Shown: piece after piece, positions 7,117-16,745 of the stretch
Position numbering within the stretch: position 1 is the stretch's first letter
Layout: the number at the start of each line of letters is the position of its first letter
Assembly (NCBI GenBank): GCA_026713545.1
Contig: JAPOOG010000031.1
Span: 1-58,917 of the forward strand
Length of the DNA: 58,917 nt
Origin: Bryobacterales bacterium
GTDB taxonomy: Bacteria > Acidobacteriota > Terriglobia > Bryobacterales > UBA6623
Reading direction: 5' to 3'
Notes under the pieces: model-generated
What the model was told of the DNA's origin: nothing
The model's input: only the letters and a program-made list of their open reading frames with translations
The model's database searches: none
Program-made: the position numbers and the translations under genes

Positions 7117-9378
7117 ATGTCATCAACTCCACTTCAATCTGTTCGTTTCTCGGTCATTTGCAGTGTAGCCGCGTTCGCATGGACCGGTTTGGCGACGGCA
7201 GCTTCCGTACCGCTGCAGCCGTTTGCGCAACAGGTTCGCCGGTTGGAGGACGCGCTCAGCTACATCGGTCAACCGATGCCTATGGCGTACCACGTTGCGA
7301 TCAATCGTGCTTTGGCGCTCACGGACGAGGCACAGGCCGTCGCGAAGCTACAGGAGATCCTCGACCAACACGTCTTGGTCGAGGTCGACATCAACGCCGA
7401 GAGCCGAGTCAAGGTGCGGCAGGGCAAGGCCAAGCCGGAGTTGGTGGAAAAAGGGACACGGATGTTTCTCGTGAAGGTCAGCAACGGTGCGGGCGTAACA
7501 GCGCCGCTCGTGGTCGAGAGTCCGAACAGCGGGCCGACGTCGCTGCGGTCGCGGGGCGAGAAGGAACCGGCAATGGAGTTGACCCAGGAGCATGTCAAAG
7601 AGCGCTGGGCGAATCTCGAGATGTACCACGATCCGCCGATGGCGCCGAGGCTTTCGGGTTTGGGCATCGAGTACCAGATCCTGCAGATCTACAGCCGGGA
7701 CCACGGTCAGCGCTCGGCGAAGATTGCGTTCAACGTAGGGCAGGGAACGCAAGACATCGGTTTCCGCAACGACATCCTGGTGCTGTTCAACATCGAGCAG
7801 GCGAGGCCCATCACGCTGCGGGTCCGCGATGAGAAAGGCGAACCGTCGATCGCGTCCTTCACGATCAAGGACCTGCAAGGGCGGATCTATCCGAACCCTT
7901 CAAAACGGCTTGCCCCGGACTTCCCGTTTCAACCGCAGGTCTATCGGGCTGACGGCGAGCAGGTCCGGTTGCCTGACGGCTACTACTCCATCGAATATGG
8001 GGGCGGTCCGGAATTCTACAGGCGCACGAAGGAATTGCCCATCGAGGGGAACGCGCCGCGCGAGCTTTCGTTTCAACTCCAACGATGGATCGATCCGTCG
8101 AAGTACGGCTGGTGGTCGGGCGACCACCATGTCCACGCTTCCGGCTGTTCGCACTACAAGAATCCGACCGAAGGCGTACATCCGGAGGACATGATCCGGC
8201 AGATACTGGGCGAGAACCTCAACATCGGCGCGGTGCTGACGTGGGGTCCGTCCTGGTATTACCAAAAGCAGTTTTTCAGTAGCAAGGATCACCAGCTTTC
8301 CAAGGCGGAGCGAGTCATGCACTACGACGTCGAGGTGTCGGGGTTTCCGTCGAGCCACGCCGGCCACCTGGTGCTGCTGGGATTGCAAGAGGACGACTAT
8401 CCCGGTACGACGCGTGTCGACGAGTGGCCGTCCTGGGATTTGCCGGTGCTCCAATGGGGACAGAAACAGGGCGCCATCGTGGGCTTCTCGCACTCGGGGT
8501 GGGGGCTGCAGGTCAAGAGCGACAAGCTGCCGAACTACGAGATGCCCGGATTCGACGGGATTGGAGCGAACGAGTTCATTGTGGACGTGACGCACGACGC
8601 CGTCGACTTCATCTCGACCGTCGATACGCCGTCGGTTTGGGAACTCAACATCTGGTATCACACACTCAACGTAGGCTTTCGGACACGGGTAAGCGGTGAG
8701 ACGGACTTCCCTTGCATTTATGACGACAAGGTCGGGCTGGGGCGGAGTTACGTCAAGCTCGACAGGCTGACCTACCAAGGGTGGATCGAGGGTGTCCGTG
8801 ACGGGCGCTGCTATGTGAGCGAAGGCAAGAGCCATTTGATGGACTTCGCAGTCAACGGCGTAGAGGTTGGAACGAACAACAGCGAGCTTCACCTCAAAGG
8901 ACCGCAGAAAGTGCGCGTCACCGCCAAGACGGCGGCTTTCCTCGATCGCTATCCGGACCCGACTTTTTACGACCTCGGATATGCGGATAAGCCTTACTGG
9001 GACGTTGAGAGGGCGCGCGTTCGAAATACGCGAGAAGTTCCGGTCGAATTGATCGTCAACGGAGAAGCCGTCGCGAGACAGAACCTTCTTGCCGACGGGC
9101 AGGTGCGCGAGATGGTGTTTGACGTGTCTATCGACAAGAGCAGTTGGATTGCTCTTCGCATCCTACCGTCTTCGCACACGAACCCGATTTTTGCACTGGT
9201 CGACGGCAAGCCGATTCGCGCTTCGCGACGCAGCGCGGAATGGTGCCTGGCGGCGGTGAACCAATGCTGGAGCCAGAAGGCCCCGCGTATTCGCGACTCG
9301 GAGAAAGATGCTGCGCAGAAAGCGTACGATCACGCCCGCGAGGAGTATCGGCAGCGGCTCAGGGACTCGTCGTTGTAG
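7117..9378 (+). CDS. Exported CehA/McbA-type PHP metallohydrolase
   Basis: Predicted secreted hydrolase of 753 residues. The ATG at 7117 is chosen because GGGAGG sits 6 bases upstream and the product then starts with a signal peptide (residues about 1-28, ending LATAAS). Residues 30-320 are beta-rich with no family I can name. The catalytic PHP-like domain begins at WWSGDHHVHAS near residue 336 (HxH metal ligands), followed by GFSHSGWG and LNVGFRTRVSGETD, the pattern of CehA/McbA proteins. CehA hydrolyses carbaryl, but most relatives are of unknown substrate. The last 20 bases overlap the convergent glgX gene. It belongs to a different subfamily from the DUF3604 protein at 733. Confidence 0.85.
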   Translation: MSSTPLQSVRFSVICSVAAFAWTGLATAASVPLQPFAQQVRRLEDALSYIGQPMPMAYHVAINRALALTDEAQAVAKLQEILDQHVLVEVDINAESRVKVRQGKAKPELVEKGTRMFLVKVSNGAGVTAPLVVESPNSGPTSLRSRGEKEPAMELTQEHVKERWANLEMYHDPPMAPRLSGLGIEYQILQIYSRDHGQRSAKIAFNVGQGTQDIGFRNDILVLFNIEQARPITLRVRDEKGEPSIASFTIKDLQGRIYPNPSKRLAPDFPFQPQVYRADGEQVRLPDGYYSIEYGGGPEFYRRTKELPIEGNAPRELSFQLQRWIDPSKYGWWSGDHHVHASGCSHYKNPTEGVHPEDMIRQILGENLNIGAVLTWGPSWYYQKQFFSSKDHQLSKAERVMHYDVEVSGFPSSHAGHLVLLGLQEDDYPGTTRVDEWPSWDLPVLQWGQKQGAIVGFSHSGWGLQVKSDKLPNYEMPGFDGIGANEFIVDVTHDAVDFISTVDTPSVWELNIWYHTLNVGFRTRVSGETDFPCIYDDKVGLGRSYVKLDRLTYQGWIEGVRDGRCYVSEGKSHLMDFAVNGVEVGTNNSELHLKGPQKVRVTAKTAAFLDRYPDPTFYDLGYADKPYWDVERARVRNTREVPVELIVNGEAVARQNLLADGQVREMVFDVSIDKSSWIALRILPSSHTNPIFALVDGKPIRASRRSAEWCLAAVNQCWSQKAPRIRDSEKDAAQKAYDHAREEYRQRLRDSSL

Positions 9379-11614
9379 CCTGCGTTTCTTCAGAGTGAGC
9401 CGGTCGGTCGGGGTGTGGCCGGCAGCGGCGGAAAACACGGACGGTTAGCGGAGGAATGCGTGATGTAACGCCTTGGGGCCGGCAGGAACTTTCACCATCC
9501 CGATGGCCTGTCGTATCGAGGACGAGTTCCCAGCAGCCTCCCGGTATGGGCGACGGCAGACGAAAATCCACCGGTTTGCCGCTGCCGTTGAATACCAAGA
9601 AAAGGTCCATGTCTTCGGTTTCGGACCCGTCGTGGGGGGCAGCCCGCCAGAAGCAGAGACAGCGGGCATCATTGCGGCTCCAGTCAGACGTCTCCAGTTC
9701 TCGGCCCGACGGCAAGTACCAGGCAACATCCTTCGGTTTTCCCGGTTCGGGAGATTTGCCTTCCAGGAATGTATCCTGGCGCAGCACAGCGTGGCGACGA
9801 CGAAGCATCGAAAGACGGCACACGAATCGGAGCAGATCTTGCTGACGCGAGTCCAAGTCCCAGTCGAGCCAAGTCAACTCGCTGTCGTGACAATATGCGT
9901 TGTTGTTGCCGTGTTGGGTTCGGCCGATCTCGTCTCCGGCGGTGATCATGGGGACGCCCAGAGAGAACATCATTGTCGTCAGCAGGTTTCGTTTTTGCTG
10001 TTCGCGGACCTGCTGGATGTCCTCGTCGTCGGTGGGTCCCTCCACGCCATGGTTTGAACTGTAGTTCGCGTTGTGGCCGTCGCGATTCTGTTCGTGATTG
10101 GATTCGTTGTGTTTCGCGTTGTAGCTGACGAGGTCATGCAGCGTGAAACCGTCGTGCGCGGTGATGAAGTTGATCGAAGCACGAGTTCCGCGGCGCGCAG
10201 GGGCGTACAAATCGCTGCTTCCGGACAGACGAGTTGCCAAGGCGCCGACCCCGAACTCGCCCTTCCAAAAGCGTCGAACATCGTCCCTAAAGCGGTCATT
10301 CCATTCCGACCAGCCCGGCGGGAAACCACCGACCTGATAGCCGCCATGGCCCACATCCCAGGGCTCTGCAATGAGCTTGACGCGGGACAAGACGGGATCT
10401 TGCCGCACCGCCGCCAAGAAGGCCGAGTGGGGGTTGAAGGCATCGGGAGACCGCGCCAGTGAGGAGGCGAGGTCGAAGCGGAACCCGTCGACATGCATCT
10501 CTTCGACCCAGTACCGGAGGCTGTCCATTACGAGTTGAAGCACGCGAGGCTCGGTCAAATCGAGGCTGTTGCCGGTGTCGGTATAGTCGACGCAGCGGCG
10601 CGGATCATGGGGATCCAGCCGGTAATAGACGGCGTTATCCAGCCCTCGCAAAGACAGGGTCGGCCCCGTCTCGCCGGTTTCCGCCGTATGGTTGTAAACC
10701 ACATCCAAGAGCACCTCGATACCGGCTGTGTGCAGGGTGCGCACCATGGTCTTGAACTCGCGCACAACGTTCTCAGGTGAAGGGTCGCTTGCATAACGTC
10801 GATTCGGCGCAAAAAAGGCGAGAGTGTTGTATCCCCAGTAGTTCTTCAGACCGAGCCGGATCAAGTGATGTTCGTCGATGTGATGGTGCACCGGCAACAG
10901 TTCGACAGCCGTGACTCCCAGTTTTTTCAGGTGCTCGATGGCAGGTTCCGAACAAAGTCCGAGGTAAGTGCCTCGGATCGATTCCGGAATGTCGGGATGC
11001 CGCTGCGTGAAGCCTTTGACGTGTAGTTCGTAGATCAGCGTCTGCGACCAGGAGATATCAGGCGGCCGGTCCTGCTCCCAGTCGAACGACGGATCAACAA
11101 CAACACCGAGGGACGCGAAAGGGGCACTGTCGCAGGGGTCGATTACGAGCTCCGGCCCATGGCCGACAAGGGAATAGCCGTAGAGCGCGTCATGCCACTC
11201 CAGATCACGTCCAACGGCTTTGGCATAGGGATCGAGGAGCAGCTTCCGGGCGTTGAATCGGTGGCCGCAAAGCGGTTCTTCAGGGCCGGAGGCACGGAAT
11301 CCGTAGAGTTGCCCCGGTGCAAGACCCGGGACATAGCCGTGCCACAGGTCATCGGTGCGTCCTGGAAGAGGCACGCGATGGGTGTGCGTTTCGTCCTTGG
11401 GATTGTCGAACAGACACAGATCGACCTGGGTTGCATGACGAGAGAAGACCGCGAAGTTGACTCCACGGGCGTCCCAGGTCGCGCCCAAGGGGTAGGGGCG
11501 CCCGGTTTGGATGTCCATGGGGTCTTGCGTTTTCAAGGACATGCGGCGAGTTGGCGACTGGAACAAACGTTCGATTTCGCAGAGTCTCGAATCCAACAGC
11601 GTATCGTGTCCCAT
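9359..11614 (-). CDS. glgX: Glycogen debranching enzyme GlgX (isoamylase type)
   Basis: Cytoplasmic GH13 enzyme that hydrolyses alpha-1,6 branches of glycogen after phosphorylase trimming. It has an N-terminal CBM48-like domain (PYPLGATWDARGVNFAVFS) and then the GH13 barrel. Conserved regions are DVVYNHTAE, VDGFRFDLAS with the nucleophile Asp near residue 379, AEPWD with the acid Glu near 416, and TAHDGFTL with the third Asp near 486. GMDGxxRTQxGNNN-like sequence (GDEIGRTQHGNNNAYC) is typical of GlgX. The length of 751 is normal for the longer GlgX/TreX group. The start is uncertain: ATGs at 11614, 11542 and 11518 all lack a clear Shine-Dalgarno. It is divergent from the unknown gene at 11752 across 137 bp. 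Confidence 0.93.
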   Translation of the reverse strand: MGHDTLLDSRLCEIERLFQSPTRRMSLKTQDPMDIQTGRPYPLGATWDARGVNFAVFSRHATQVDLCLFDNPKDETHTHRVPLPGRTDDLWHGYVPGLAPGQLYGFRASGPEEPLCGHRFNARKLLLDPYAKAVGRDLEWHDALYGYSLVGHGPELVIDPCDSAPFASLGVVVDPSFDWEQDRPPDISWSQTLIYELHVKGFTQRHPDIPESIRGTYLGLCSEPAIEHLKKLGVTAVELLPVHHHIDEHHLIRLGLKNYWGYNTLAFFAPNRRYASDPSPENVVREFKTMVRTLHTAGIEVLLDVVYNHTAETGETGPTLSLRGLDNAVYYRLDPHDPRRCVDYTDTGNSLDLTEPRVLQLVMDSLRYWVEEMHVDGFRFDLASSLARSPDAFNPHSAFLAAVRQDPVLSRVKLIAEPWDVGHGGYQVGGFPPGWSEWNDRFRDDVRRFWKGEFGVGALATRLSGSSDLYAPARRGTRASINFITAHDGFTLHDLVSYNAKHNESNHEQNRDGHNANYSSNHGVEGPTDDEDIQQVREQQKRNLLTTMMFSLGVPMITAGDEIGRTQHGNNNAYCHDSELTWLDWDLDSRQQDLLRFVCRLSMLRRRHAVLRQDTFLEGKSPEPGKPKDVAWYLPSGRELETSDWSRNDARCLCFWRAAPHDGSETEDMDLFLVFNGSGKPVDFRLPSPIPGGCWELVLDTTGHRDGESSCRPQGVTSRIPPLTVRVFRRCRPHPDRPAHSEETQATTTSP

Positions 11615-11751
11615 TGTCGTCTCGAGCGGTTCGGTGATCCGCTTTCAGGTTTATCGTCCAGCTCCCAAGCCGTCTTCAAATCTGTTTGCAGCAGAACGCG
11701 TCCAGTTTTGCACGAAGTGCAGATATAGCCGGTGATACGATAGGGGGGTCT

Positions 11752-12270
11752 ATGCGGATCCTGCAAGCGGGAGACCAACAGTTGCTCGGTCTCGAACCCG
11801 AGCGAGAGGTGCTCGAGAATCTCGTCTCGCAGGCAGGTTTCGATTGTGAAATCCAGGAGAGCGGCCGGCAGGTCGTGCTGGAAGTCGCGCCTACGTCGCC
11901 GAACGATCCGATTCTCCTCTTCGACGCGGTACACCCGGCCAACCTGGGTTGGTTCTCGCGTTGCCGGTTTTACGTGGATGGTTTTTCCGGCGCTGTCCTA
12001 CAGACTCCTCTGACGGTGGCCAACTGCCGCGACGCGGAGGGACAAGCACTGCATCGGCTGCGGATTGCCCTTTCGAAAGAGTTGCCCGCCTCGTACCGTG
12101 TTCCCGGGCACGATCAGGTCAGCGAACAGATTGTCTATACGGTCCTGTATAACTTGCTTGTCGCACTAAGGGAAACCGGTGTCGCCGTTTGCGGCGTCAG
12201 CGGCGTCGAACCCCTTGCCGGTCCTCGCTCCAAGGATACCGGCGCCAAGTCTTCTCGGAAAATTTCGTAG
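11752..12270 (+). CDS. Hypothetical protein, 172 residues
   Basis: I do not recognise this family. The ATG at 11752 is preceded by a G-rich ribosome site (GGGGGG, 6-8 bases away). The product looks like a soluble, mixed alpha/beta protein with no signal peptide or membrane span. It has an N-terminal MRILQAGDQQLLGLEPE, a hydrophobic core VVLEVAP and LGWFSRCRFYVDGFSG, two short Cys positions, a helix EQIVYTVLYNLLVALRE and a charged tail. It is divergent from glgX, so they may share a control region. The codon choice looks like that of neighbouring genes, which supports a real gene. Confidence 0.6.
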   Translation: MRILQAGDQQLLGLEPEREVLENLVSQAGFDCEIQESGRQVVLEVAPTSPNDPILLFDAVHPANLGWFSRCRFYVDGFSGAVLQTPLTVANCRDAEGQALHRLRIALSKELPASYRVPGHDQVSEQIVYTVLYNLLVALRETGVAVCGVSGVEPLAGPRSKDTGAKSSRKIS

Positions 12271-12373
12271 CAGCCGGAGGACGGCTTCAGTGCAGTGCGG
12301 GGCTGGCTTTTTGTTGCCCCTACGGACACACAGCCGCCGATGGACTACTCCAAGGCTCGTCGACGTTTCGGAG

Positions 12374-12400
12374 TTGGCAGAGCATGGGCTCTGCTAGAAT
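12374..12400 (+). promoter_or_regulatory. Promoter with operator-like inverted repeat
   Basis: TTGGCA (12374-12379) and TAGAAT (12395-12400) resemble -35 and -10 boxes with a short 15-base spacer. The space between them is almost exactly filled by a perfect inverted repeat, GCAGAGC (12377-12383) and GCTCTGC (12388-12394), separated by 4 bases. A regulator bound here would block or re-space the promoter of the oxidoreductase gene that starts 24 bases downstream of the -10. Confidence 0.45.
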
Positions 12401-12423
12401 TGCGCCCGAAGGGAGTACCTGCG

Positions 12424-13751
12424 ATGTCCAGAAAAAATGGTGTGAACCGCCGGGAGTTCGTAACGAGCACCGTGGGAGTCAGCTCGGCCGCAGCGATGGC
12501 TTCGAGCGCAAGCGCGGCACGACCGGCGGCCAAGCGGGTCATCGGCGCCAACGATCGGATCAACACAGGATTTATCGGTGTCGGGGGGCGCGGCAGCAGC
12601 TTGATGCGTTTGGTATTGCGGATGGCCGAGCAGCGTGAGGACATCAACGTAACCGCCGTCTGTGATGTCTACCAGAAGCGCAAGAGGCTCGCTCAAGAGC
12701 GTTCCGGGGCGGAGTTCGCAACGCTCGACTATCGCGAGGTTCTGGCGCGCCCCGACGTGGATGCAGTCGTGGTGGCGACCCCTGACCACTGGCATGGGCA
12801 GATCGCGCTCGACGCTCTCGATCAAGGCAAGGACGTGTATCTCGAGAAGCCGATGTGCCACACCATCGAGGAAGCGCGAAGAGTTGCCGAGAAAGTGAAG
12901 CAGACGAACGGCGTCTTGCAGGTTGGCTCACAGACAACGTCGTCGCGGCAATGGTGGAAGGCTCGCAAAGCGATTGCCGACGGCATGATTGGTCCGCTGC
13001 TGTTGAGCCAAGGCTCCTATCACCGCAACTCGGTGCGGGGCGAGTGGAATTGGCATATCGACTCGGACGCAGGTCCGGCGGGCACGGGCGACAATTACAT
13101 CGACTGGAAGAGGTGGCTCGGCCCGGCTCCGAAGCGGTCATGGGAACCGGAGCGGTTCTTCCGCTTCCGCAAGTATTGGGACTACTCGGGCGGGATTGCG
13201 ACGGACCTTTTCTACCACGTCGTCGCGCCACTCAACATTTGCTGGGAGGAGCCGCAGTTTCCCTACAGAGTCGCGGCGACGGGTGGCATCTACGCATTCA
13301 AGGACCGCGAAGTGCCCGACACCTTCAACTTGCTGGCGGATTTCGTGAAAGGGCACAGCTTGGTGCTGAGCTCATCGATGGCGAACTCGACCCACATTCC
13401 AGGTCTGCTACGCGGCAGCACGGAACGATTACGATGGTGGACCACGGGAAGTTCGAAGGCCGGACGGACCACATCACGGTGGCCGCCGAGCGCGCGCATC
13501 TCGAAGAGTTCGTGTCGAAGTGGGGATATCAGTCGGTAGACATCCCCGTGGACGAGACGCCGCGGGATGCGCATATGTCGAACTTCTTCGAGTGCATGCG
13601 AACGCGTCAGAAACCGGTGCTGGATGCGGACACGGCGTACCGGGCGCAAGTCACGATCTCGATGGGTGTCGAGAGCTTCCGGCGCGGGAAGATCTTGTAC
13701 TTCGATCCTGCGAAGGAGCGGGTTGTCGAGAAGGCGCCTGCGCCAGGGTAG
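12424..13751 (+). pseudogene. Tat-exported Gfo/Idh/MocA oxidoreductase, frameshifted
   Basis: NAD(P)-dependent sugar oxidoreductase family with a twin-arginine leader (NRREFVTST, then an Ala/Ser-rich stretch). The Rossmann motif is [10 protein letters not shown], followed by [18 protein letters not shown] and the catalytic EKPM. The reading frame from 12424 is intact to about 13416. Family sequence then continues in another frame ([11 protein letters not shown] ... TRQKPVLDADTAYRAQ) to a stop at 13751. The two halves join if one base is restored after GGC at 13414-13416, so one C seems lost. If unrepaired, the first frame ends at 13539 with a nonsense tail of about 40 residues. It is either a recent pseudogene, a sequencing error or a programmed -1 shift. 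GGGAG lies upstream of the ATG. Confidence 0.85.
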
Positions 13752-13769
13752 GGCAGGGCAGTTTAGCCC

Positions 13770-15407
13770 TTAAGGAGAACCGAGCGCGATACTGCGTGCG
13801 CCGAGAAGCTCGCCGGTGGCCTGAAGCAGTGTGAGCAAACTACGGCGGTAGGCGATTGCCTGGGCGAGCACCTGAGCTTGCGCGTCCACCAGGTCATTCT
13901 GGGCCTGAAGCACGAAGAAGGCGGTGTTGACGCCCAAGTCGTACTTTTTCTGTTCCGCGTCCAAGCGCTTCTGTGCAAATCCGAGAGCGATCTTGGCCTG
14001 GTTGACCGCGGCTTTGCTGAGTTCAACGCCGGAAATGGCCTGGAGCACTTCAAGGCGGACCGTTTGCTCGTCACTCCGCAGGTTATAGAGGTTGCGTTTT
14101 TTCTGAATCGCGGCATTGGCAAGGTCGGCAGCGGCTCTGCGGTTCCGGAGAGGAAGCTGTAACACGAGTCCGAATCCATAGGTCGGATATCGGAACTGGA
14201 AGAGTTGATCGATGGCCTGGGGGAAGCCTCCGGGAATGACTTCAGCTATCGAGCCCCCAAGTCCTCTTCGATCAAAGAAGTTGCCGCTACGGCCTTGCGA
14301 ACTATAGTTGGCGTTGATCGAAAGGTCCGGTCGAATGTCGTTCGTGAAGCCTTTGATGTTCAGGTCGTCGATCTCCAAGGCGCGTCGGGTCTGAGCGAGT
14401 TCAGGCCGATTACCAAGCGCCCGAACTACGACCTCTTCGGGGTCCGGGATTTCCATGTAGAAACGGGGTTCGACGGGTTCGGTCAGTACGAGCGGATAGT
14501 GGCGGAAGTCGGGGTGGAGGTCGGCCCCGATCCAGCGCCGGGCGGCGTCCTCGAACTGCTGCAGGCGATAGCGTTCCTGAGTGACGCGGACCTGGGCGTT
14601 GGCAAAGTTCTGCTCGGGCTGGAAAATATCGAGCGGCGAGATCGCTCCGAGTTCCAGGCGCCGTTTCTCCTGTTCCAGGAAGGCCCGGGAGATTTCAAGG
14701 TTGTTCTCCTCGACCTTGAGTCGCTCGCGAGCGTTAATCGCGTTCCAGTAGGCATTCTCGGCCTGAAAGATCAGGGTCAATATGCGCTCGCGTACCTGCT
14801 CTTCCGTCTGTGCCAGTCTCGACTGCGCCACCATGATCGGGATACGCTGGACGTAGCGTCCGCGCCCCCGCAGCAGGTTCTGGCTCACCGTGAATTGCAT
14901 GCTCTGGGTGATGCTGGGGTTGAAGTTGGCGAACTGGCTGTTGTCCGCGAACTTCCCTCCCGTATAGCCGATGGAGTAGTCAGTGCCGGTGTCGAGGCTC
15001 TGGCTGTAGGTGAAGCCGCCAGTCTGGTTGAGTCGTGAGCGAACATCGGCCCCTTGGAGTTGATCGATGGAGGGTGTCGTGGAGCGGTTCGACCGAAAGT
15101 CGGCAATGACGCTCGGGTCGAACGGACTGTAGGCGCGCTGAATGTTGTTCCGCTGTTCGATGATCGCGAGCTTCTGGAGATTGACGTCGGGATTGTTCGA
15201 CATCACCAGCTCCAGGTAGGCCCGCAGCGACAATTCGATCTTTGAGTCGTAGAGAAAGTCCCGCAAATGCGAGACGGCTTCGATTTCCACATTGAGCGGC
15301 GGTCTCGTCCACTGCTGACGAAAGTAGCTCTTGCTGGGGAACGTGCTGAATTGTGCAGTCAGAGAGAGGACTCCAACCAGGATCAACGTGATGAGTCTCT
15401 TAACCAT
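13770..15407 (-). CDS. TolC-family outer membrane efflux channel
   Basis: Outer-membrane factor of 545 residues with a signal peptide (MVKRLITLILVGVLSLTAQ). It has two repeats of long amphipathic helices. The first includes LAYLELVMSNNPDVNLQ-like and ERILTLIFQAENAYWNAINARE segments. The second includes ALEIDDLNIKGF and RLEVLQAISGVELSKAAVNQAKIALG-type helices, and both are broken by beta strands rich in Asn/Phe/Gly. Such trimers form the exit duct for HlyD- or RND-type pumps. It is the last gene of the minus-strand cluster that runs from 19970 and sits 77 bp after the ABC permease, so it probably serves those adaptors. It is somewhat longer than the usual 430-490 residues. Confidence 0.9.
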   Translation of the reverse strand: MVKRLITLILVGVLSLTAQFSTFPSKSYFRQQWTRPPLNVEIEAVSHLRDFLYDSKIELSLRAYLELVMSNNPDVNLQKLAIIEQRNNIQRAYSPFDPSVIADFRSNRSTTPSIDQLQGADVRSRLNQTGGFTYSQSLDTGTDYSIGYTGGKFADNSQFANFNPSITQSMQFTVSQNLLRGRGRYVQRIPIMVAQSRLAQTEEQVRERILTLIFQAENAYWNAINARERLKVEENNLEISRAFLEQEKRRLELGAISPLDIFQPEQNFANAQVRVTQERYRLQQFEDAARRWIGADLHPDFRHYPLVLTEPVEPRFYMEIPDPEEVVVRALGNRPELAQTRRALEIDDLNIKGFTNDIRPDLSINANYSSQGRSGNFFDRRGLGGSIAEVIPGGFPQAIDQLFQFRYPTYGFGLVLQLPLRNRRAAADLANAAIQKKRNLYNLRSDEQTVRLEVLQAISGVELSKAAVNQAKIALGFAQKRLDAEQKKYDLGVNTAFFVLQAQNDLVDAQAQVLAQAIAYRRSLLTLLQATGELLGARSIALGSP

Positions 15408-15484
15408 TTGCGTCGTATTTCAGTTCAAGAAGCCGGCACAGAAACATGCCGAGGCAATTGTGAACCCAACGGGGGGCTGACAGT

Positions 15485-16741
15485 TTACTCGTAACGAATG
15501 GCCTCGATGGGGTCGAGCTTCGCGGCCTGCACCGCCGGGTAGATGCCAAACAACAAACCGATAAACACCGACACTCCAAATGCCACTACTATCGAAGTGG
15601 CCGTTACGACGGTGGGCCATTCAGCGATGTTGGCGATAATGAGCGACCCGCCAAAGCCGGCTCCGATTCCGATCAGACCGCCAGCGATCGAAATGAGAAC
15701 CGCCTCGATCAGGAACTGGCGAACAATGTCCCGTTGCCTCGCTCCGATCGCACGACGAATCCCGATCTCGCGCGTGCGCTCGAGCACGGTGGCCAACATG
15801 ATATTCATGATCCCGATACCCCCGACGAGCAGCGAGATGCCGGCGATGCAAATCATAACCACCTCGAAAATGAACTGCGTTCGCTGCCGCTGGGCAAGGA
15901 GGCCGGCGGGCACGGTGACCGCGAAATCGCCGGCGTCATTGTGCGTCGCAGCGAGAATCGCTCGCACGACCTCGGCCGTCTCGATCGGATCGGCATCGTT
16001 GTACACGCGAAAAAAGACTCCGTCAATTTCATCTTTCAGATAACTGTTGGTATCGTCGAAACGTCGCATCACCGTATTCAGTGGCGCGACCACCAAATTG
16101 TTCTGGTCGTCCGTATCGAGTCCTTCGATGTCGGCTTCGGCTGACGATTGAGGAGCTATGACTCCGATTACTTCCAGCCAAACCGAATCCATCTTCACGT
16201 GCTTGCCGACGGCCGGTCCGTAGCCCAGCAGGCTGATCTTGGCGCGTTCGCTGAGAACACAGACGGGAGCTGAGCGCAAATCCTCCTCCGCAGTAAAGAA
16301 TCTACCTTCTAGCAACGTGACGTTATAGATGTCGGTGTAATTGGGGAGAACGCCGATCACCGTTGGCATCTCCTGTTCGGAGCGTGGCAATACCGAGGTA
16401 GGCTGAAACCGTTTACGCGGCGACATCGCCTCGACGTTCGGGACGCTCTCGGTGAGGGCGCGGTAGTCGCGAAAGGTCAGGCCCGGTGATATCTCACGGA
16501 CCGCGAGAAGCGTTTCCCGATCCACAGCCTCAATTGCTTCGACGATGATGTTGTTGACGCCCAAGAGATCGATCTGACGCAGGGTTTCCTGCTGAGCTCC
16601 GGCGGTGATCGAGAGCATCGCGACAACGGCGCCGACGCCAAAGATCATCCCCAACATCGTGAGCAGGGAACGAAGCTTGTGAGCCAAGAGGCTCCCCAAG
16701 CCCATCCACAACTCGGGCAACACGGTTGGCACGGCCTGCAT
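15485..16741 (-). CDS. MacB/FtsX-type ABC transporter permease
   Basis: Inner-membrane permease of 418 residues in the MacB/LolC fold. One helix near the N-terminus (LLTMLGMIFGVGAVVAMLSI) is followed by a periplasmic core domain of about 220 residues. Three C-terminal helices contain the FtsX signature VGGIGIMNIMLATVLERTREIGIRRAIGA. The ATG at 16741 is preferred because it lies just 4 bases after the upstream adaptor stop and matches family N-termini. An earlier in-frame start would overlap that gene. MacB itself carries an N-terminal ATPase; this protein has none, and no ATPase gene is present in the cluster. Confidence 0.9.
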   Translation of the reverse strand: MQAVPTVLPELWMGLGSLLAHKLRSLLTMLGMIFGVGAVVAMLSITAGAQQETLRQIDLLGVNNIIVEAIEAVDRETLLAVREISPGLTFRDYRALTESVPNVEAMSPRKRFQPTSVLPRSEQEMPTVIGVLPNYTDIYNVTLLEGRFFTAEEDLRSAPVCVLSERAKISLLGYGPAVGKHVKMDSVWLEVIGVIAPQSSAEADIEGLDTDDQNNLVVAPLNTVMRRFDDTNSYLKDEIDGVFFRVYNDADPIETAEVVRAILAATHNDAGDFAVTVPAGLLAQRQRTQFIFEVVMICIAGISLLVGGIGIMNIMLATVLERTREIGIRRAIGARQRDIVRQFLIEAVLISIAGGLIGIGAGFGGSLIIANIAEWPTVVTATSIVVAFGVSVFIGLLFGIYPAVQAAKLDPIEAIRYE

Positions 16742-16745
16742 TGCG

